Origin: Cryptomeria japonica
Lineage: Eukaryota > Streptophyta > Pinopsida > Cupressales > Cupressaceae
Direction: 5' to 3'
DNA: 64,000 nucleotides
Assembly (NCBI RefSeq): GCF_030272615.1
Contig: NC_081410.1
Span: 226,353,415 to 226,417,414, forward strand
Positions 59,030-64,000 of the stretch are shown in pieces (the first letter of the stretch is position 1; the number at the start of each line of letters is the position of its first letter). A program made the position numbers and the translations under genes. The notes beneath the pieces are model-generated. The model saw only the letters and a list, made by a program, of their open reading frames with translations, was not told the DNA's origin and did no database searches.

Positions 59030-59061
59030 GTTCTGCATAACCCGTACGGGTTATGTAGAAC
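59030..59061. repeat. Near-perfect 32-base palindrome, left part of TIR element
   Basis: Arms GTTCTGCATAACCCGT and ACGGGTTATGTAGAAC differ at one position. The core is CCCGTACGGG. It is nearly the same sequence as 61258-61289 in the right part of the element. Confidence 0.9.
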
Positions 59062-59082
59062 CAGGAACCAAAAAATAAGTGG

Positions 59083-59092
59083 GGGAGAGCGC

Positions 59093-59166
<74 letters not shown>

Positions 59167-59190
59167 GGGAAAGAAATATAAGGGAGAGAG

Positions 59191-59253
<63 letters not shown>

Positions 59254-59283
59254 GGGGTAAGAAGAGAGCAATAAAATAGGATA

Positions 59284-59329
<46 letters not shown>

Positions 59330-59567
59330 AATAAAATAGGATAAAGAGGGGGAGAGAGAGAGAGAGGGGGGGTGGAGAGAGAGAGAGTTAGAGACATAGA
59401 GAGAAGGGAATAGGAAGAGAGGGAGAGAGATAGGGAAAGAAAGTGAAGGGAGAGAGTATGAGAATAGGAGAGAGAGAGAGAGAGAGTTAGAGACATAGAG
59501 AGAAGGGAATAGGAAGAGAGGGAAAGAGATAGGGAAAGAAAGAGAAGGGAGAGAGTGTGAGAATAGG

Positions 59568-59634
<67 letters not shown>

Positions 59635-59683
59635 GGATAGGAAGAGAGGGAGAGAGATAGGGAAAGAAAGAGAAGGGAGAGCA

Positions 59684-59733
<50 letters not shown>

Positions 59734-60025
59734 GGATAGGAAGAGAGGGAGAGAGATAGGGAAAGAAAGAGAAGGGAGAGCGGGTGTGTGAGAGAGAGAG
59801 AGAGAGAATAGGATAGGGAGAGGGGGAGGGAGAGAGAGTTAGAGAGAGAGGGGGAGAGAGAATGGGGGTAGAAATATAGGGATAGAATAGGATAAGGAGA
59901 GGGGGAGGGAGAGAGAGTTAGAGACAAAGAGAGAAGGGGATAGGAAGAGAGGGAGAGAGATAGGGAAAGAAAGAGAAGGGAGAGAGGGTGAGAATTGGAT
60001 TAAGAGCACGCGCGCGTGCACATGC

Positions 60026-60097
<72 letters not shown>

Positions 60098-60728
60098 GGG
60101 ATAGGAAGAGATGGATACAATAGGATAAGGAGAGGGGGAGGGAGAGAGAGTTAGAGACAAAGAGAGAAGGGGATAGGAAGAGAGGGAGAGAGAGATAAGA
60201 AAAGAAAAAGAAGGGAGAGAGGGTGAGAATAGGATTAAGAGAGGGAGAGGGAGGGGAGAGAGAGAGGGAGAGAGAGAGAGAGGGGGGTGAGAGAGAGATT
60301 GTGAGAGAGAGAGAGTTAGAGAGACTAGGGAGATGGGGAGGGAGAGAGAGTAGGGGGTAGGAAGAGAGGGATAGAATAGGATAAGGAGAGAGGGAGGGAG
60401 AGAGTGTTAGAGATAAAGAGAAAAGAGGATAGGAAGAGAGTGAGAGAGATAGGGAAAGAAAGAGAAGGTAGAGAAGGTGAGAATAGGATTGAGAGAGAGA
60501 GAGAAGGGGATAGGAAGAGAGGGAGAGAATAGGATAAGGAGAGGGGGTGAGAAAGGTAGTTAGAGAGAGAGTAGGGGGAGAGGGGGTAAGATAAAGAATA
60601 GGGGATAAGAAGAGAGGGAGAGAATATGATAAAGAGAGGGGGAGAGATAGAGGAGATTGGGAGAGAGGGAGAGAGAGAGGGAGAGGGAGAGGGATAGAGA
60701 GAGAGGGTGGAGATGGGGAGAATAGGAT

Positions 60729-60772
<44 letters not shown>

Positions 60773-60840
60773 GAGGGGGAGAGAGATCAGATAGAACTCA
60801 AGGAGGATAATTAGGGATTGGAATAGATAGAGACGGTGAT
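59083..60840. repeat. GA-rich satellite with higher-order repeat units
   Basis: About 1.75 kb of almost pure purine on the plus strand. Besides (GA)n runs, a longer unit around GGGGATAGGAAGAGAGGG, ATAGGGAAAGAAAGAGAAGG and GTGAGAATAGGAT recurs about every 90-240 bases (for example near 59400, 59510, 59635, 59735, 59937, 60171 and 60425). A (GT)n run with GCGCGCGTGCACATGCGTGC lies at 60006-60058. Reading frames here are low-complexity artefacts. Confidence 0.9.
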
Positions 60841-61039
60841 GGGGGAAGGAAGATGAGAGAGAGGAAAATAAGAGAGACATGCATGTATAGAAACATATAT
60901 ACATATATCTATATAAATATATGTATATATAACTATAGATATGCATATATATATATATATACATACATAAACACATATTATATATGTATGTCTATACATA
61001 TGTGTAGTATATGCTAAGTTTACAAGCATACATTTTGAT

Positions 61040-61370
61040 GTCTTCATAACCATTACGGGTTTTGTGAAACTAAAAATGATGTTTTTCATAACCCATACTG
61101 ATTTTATGAAAATCAAAATAATTGTTTTTCATAACCCGTATTAGTTTTGTGAAACTTAAAATGATGTTTTTGATAACCCATACAGGTTTTGTGAAACTCT
61201 AAATTATGGTTTTTCATAACCTGTACGGGTTTTGTGAAACTCAAAATGATGGTTTTAGTTCTACATAACCCATACGGGTTATGTAGAACTATGAATGGTA
61301 CTTTTTGTTTTTCAAAACCCAAGCGGGTTATCTTGAACATCAAAACCCATGCGGGTTTTGGCTTGGTAAG
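61040..61370. repeat. Tandem array of ~43-base imperfect palindromes
   Basis: Five units of about 43 bases, each with TTCATAACCCGTACGG-like sequence followed by GTTTTGTGAAAC, are followed by the 32-base palindrome at 61258-61289 and two shorter AAAACCCATGCGGGTTTT-type units. Each unit can fold on itself around CCCGTACGGG or a variant. Confidence 0.85.
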
Positions 61371-62222
61371 AGGGTTGTAAAATGACCCTAAGGCTTGCAA
61401 GCCCATTTTCCCTCCATTTTTGTCCCTTTACACATTTTTCCATCTTCCAACATGATTTCTCAACTTCATCATCATCACGTTTACAAATGATCAAGTGGGT
61501 ATCACTAAAATTACCACCATAATCTCACACATCTTCTCATCTTTCTGACTATATAAATTTTTCTATTTTTAGACAACATTAGCATAGTAAACTTTAATTT
61601 TCTTTACTAGTGCCTTGACAGTCCTCACAGACATACGTCTACCATTTTTTTAATAACTTTTGATATACTTGACCAAATTCAAAATAAATTACATGTTATT
61701 GTTCTACAATAGATTCTATACAATTTAAAAAAAACAAGTTCTCATTTTTCGATTATTTTGATGCAAGTTATGCCCAGTGCACGAACAGGTACCAAATTTT
61801 TTAGGATGCGGTCACTTCAAAAAATCATTAAAAGAAAAACTCAACAAAAAAATACAAAAAAATACACAAATTCTAGAGCTCAATCTTACCTATCATCCTA
61901 CCAAAGGGTTTTGCAAAATACTAAATCTAATTATATATTTTGTGCAGTGCACAAAAATAGCTATGTTATGTTTTTCTGAAAAAATCAAGAATAGTTTCTC
62001 GTGTGAGAGAGGTTTGACCCTCTTAATCTTATCCAATTTTTAAAAAATTTAGTAGTTTAGAAACTAGTTTTAGAGTACTACAATTCTTATTCTTTTCTCA
62101 ACTCCTAGTTTTGAGTGCGTGACCTTCAAATATCTCTTTGAAGTTCAGGTTTACCTTTTTTTCAGAAAACAAAAGTGGCCACTTATACCCCCCTTTTTGT
62201 TCACCATCTTGGTGCACTTACC

Positions 62223-62600
62223 CTTGTTCTTACTTAAAGGAAATCCTTGGATTAAATCCATACTGATTACTTGCCACTAATACTCAGGTATGTCATGTAG
62301 AAATAAAAGTCTTGCTGGATGAACATGCTCAACTTTTACTTGCTGGCATTCCAAAAACTGTACCACATACTCAATCACCTCTTTTCCTGAGTTTAGGCCA
62401 AAATACAAAGTTCTCAATTCAGCTACCATCTTTGTCACTTTCTAATATTATAAATAAGGTGTATTGTATACCTTATGCAATTTTGACTTCCTCAAGTTTT
62501 TGCCTTCGGGTATGTACATCCTCCTTTGGTATCTCAAAATACCATTAGGTTTCAACTCATATCCATCAATCCAATGATCTAAAAATATCTAACTCCAAGG
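62223..62600 (-). pseudogene. Chromovirus integrase N-terminal part
   Basis: On the minus strand: YELKPNGILRYQRRMYIPEG (about 62560), then TKMVAELRTLYFG, LECQQVKVEHVHPARLL (zinc-binding Cys pair and the EHxHPAGLL-type motif) and VISMDLIQGFPLSKNK, running to the TIR insertion. This matches the N-terminal zinc domain and start of the catalytic core of chromovirus integrase. Stops and frame changes are present. Upstream RT was not recognised at higher coordinates. Confidence 0.7.
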
Positions 62601-63620
62601 CTTACTTAACCCTTAGGTAATGTTTCTCTGCCAAGGGATTCCAAAACAATTTCTCTCGCAAGTCAATTTTTAAATTAACTATGATAGATAAAGATTTTCT
62701 TGGTCTACGAGAATCTGTCATTCAACTTTCTTTTAATTCCAAATATTCCAACCAACTAACTCCACTTCAGTCCTTTGACTTATAACATCCCATAAATATT
62801 TTGGAACTACTAGTCATCCCTTTAACCAACAACTAACAAGGTAATCATATTAATAGAAAATATTAATGTAATAGCATATGTTGAGCATCTGCTAACACAA
62901 CCCATACTCAACTAACTCAAAATATGTTTTCGTCAAAGACCACTTGTACTTGGATGTCCAAGACTCCATCACCAACTTATGATCTTAAGGAAAGTAGGAA
63001 CACAAATTTGTCTATCTTCTAAATAAATAAATAAATATATATATATATATATATATATATGCATACCTTTACAAGATCTACATACTTGTTTCTTATATAG
63101 ATGTCACTCACACTAAAAATTATACACATACATGGTATTTTTGTCCTAACTAATATAGACAACTATGCTTGACATACTTTCTGAGTTCTACTCCCTTGTA
63201 CATTCTATTAGGGGTTTTCTATGAACATGATAGGAGATGAATGCAACATGCAAATCGAAAAACACTAAAAAATTTAAACATTATATTAGCCACTATAAGG
63301 ATTAAAAGAAAAACAATGATCAATTTCAACAATAAATTATAAAATGCGCATGATAAAACAATAAGTTAAGTGTGACTAAGGTCCACAAAAATAGAGATAG
63401 AAAATTGGTGACTCACCCGATTACAAAATAAAAATATGATTGGCTTAAGAAAAGCCAAATCCAAATAACCAAAAATCAAAGAATTTATCAATAAACCAAA
63501 TAAAACATCAAACTGGATATATATCACATAAACTGTGTGACTAAAAGTAGTCACATGTGAGGGAGTGCTACAACACCTTGGGGCATCCTTTCCAAAGTAT
63601 GCTAAAGAGAATATCAAACT
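62601..63620. other. Unassigned AT-rich stretch
   Basis: No domain was recognised. The first ~150 bases may still be chromovirus pol. A (TA)n microsatellite lies at 63036-63060. Confidence 0.3.
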
Positions 63621-64000
63621 TGTTGGTATTTTGGATATGTTGATATGGTTTTGTCATTGATGTCAACACCTGTCATCACTTGTCAACACTTGGAGATCTT
63701 TGGTTACGTTCACCGTCAAGTCAGAGACTTATGCATAGTCACCGGTATTTGGTTCACCGGTAGATTATATTATTCACCGACACTTGGAATGAATTGGAGA
63801 CTACTTGGTTATGTCAAAGACATTATTTGATCACTTGGTTTTGGAAATTTGGCTATTGGTTTATTTGGGTTTGCATATTTGCTGTTACCGGCAAATAGGT
63901 CTAGGTTATGCACCGACAGGCATATCTATTCCAGATCAGCACAACGTGTTATGGAGATGATTTATTATTATTGTAAATGCATTGAGCCGACATCATGCAT
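63621..64000 (+). repeat. Start of a Copia-type LTR, cut by the window end
   Basis: It begins TGTTGGTATTTTGG and shows GTCATTGATGTCAACACC, several CACCGG motifs and ATTGAGCCGACAT. The last is also in the Copia-C LTR near 55931, so the two are probably related families. The absence of a purine tract before it suggests a 5' or solo LTR. Confidence 0.55.

Larger units (their letters stand above)
58792..62222. mobile_element. 3.43-kb terminal-inverted-repeat element, non-coding, palindrome-rich
   Basis: Left end GGGTAAGTGCACCAAGATGG, right end the inverse complement GGTAAGTGCACCAAGATGG. The match extends 22-23 bases, then resumes at AGTGGCCAC after an indel. CTTGT flanks both sides (58787-58791 and 62223-62227). 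Removing the element and one CTTGT rejoins integrase codons (..SKNK then HDTI..), which proves insertion. No transposase ORF is seen. The interior is palindromes, a 1.7-kb GA satellite and a palindrome array. A 5-base duplication does not fit hAT (8), Mutator (9), CACTA (3) or Mariner (2), so the superfamily is open. Confidence 0.75.

Noticed and set aside
59002-60976. Long minus-strand ORFs rich in Leu and Ser, and plus-strand Glu/Arg ORFs
   Set aside because: They are translations of the GA satellite and have no coding signature.
61040-61370. Regular palindromic units that resemble a CRISPR-like array
   Set aside because: Units are diverged, spacers are not unique sequence of constant length, and the context is a plant TIR element.
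1-64000. Host protein-coding genes, tRNA or rRNA genes
   Set aside because: No exon-intron gene with intact coding and no cloverleaf or rRNA signature was found. All recognisable coding belongs to mobile elements.

Overview
The window looks like intergenic DNA from a very large plant genome. No host gene, tRNA or rRNA could be supported. Almost every base that can be explained belongs to decayed, nested LTR retrotransposons. Plant tRNA primer sites (Met-type and Arg-type), plant mobile domain (PMD) coding, Tat-like Ty3/Gypsy elements with an extra RNase H, and long AT-rich LTRs all point to a land plant. A gymnosperm is my best guess, but that is inference. No species was identified.

Layout. 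1-5431: 3' end of a probable Tat-type Gypsy element, with an antisense PMD/coiled-coil pseudogene (870-2785, minus) and an LTR-like block (4455-5431). About 5480-16430: Gypsy-A, a 5'-truncated Tat-like element (protease, archaeal-type RNase H, RT, degenerate RNase H, integrase) whose 3' LTR carries a long ORF. About 16431-16588 and 53846-56483: two halves of Copia-C. 16589-53845: Copia-A, complete with AATTT target duplications, inserted in Copia-C. Copia-A lacks pol but carries a zinc-knuckle gag remnant and a long unknown ORF. That ORF is split by Copia-B (21962-29544, TAGTC duplications), a nearly intact autonomous Copia. Further 3', Copia-A is split by Gypsy-B (30368-52631), a full-length relative of Gypsy-A with 5.4-kb LTRs. 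The RT gene of Gypsy-B is in turn split by a 4.57-kb noncoding insertion (40180-44747). 56484-62600: a minus-strand chromovirus 3' end, interrupted by a 3.43-kb terminal-inverted-repeat element (58792-62222) full of palindromes and a GA satellite. From 63621: the start of another Copia-type LTR.

The most unusual observation is a ~950-1,100-codon ORF carried inside the LTRs of the Tat-like elements. Three copies occur (12027-15380, 31853-34817, 48738-51656), from two clearly diverged elements that still share protein motifs. A strong polypyrimidine-AG sequence lies just upstream of the 3' LTR in both elements. Together these suggest, as inference only, a spliced subgenomic mRNA expressing an LTR-encoded accessory protein. 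Other notable points are the RNase H placed before RT, a paired inverted motif near the polypurine tract of all three Copia families, and the palindrome-rich TIR element.

All assignments come from reading motifs by eye. LTR ends are exact where target duplications are quoted and approximate elsewhere.
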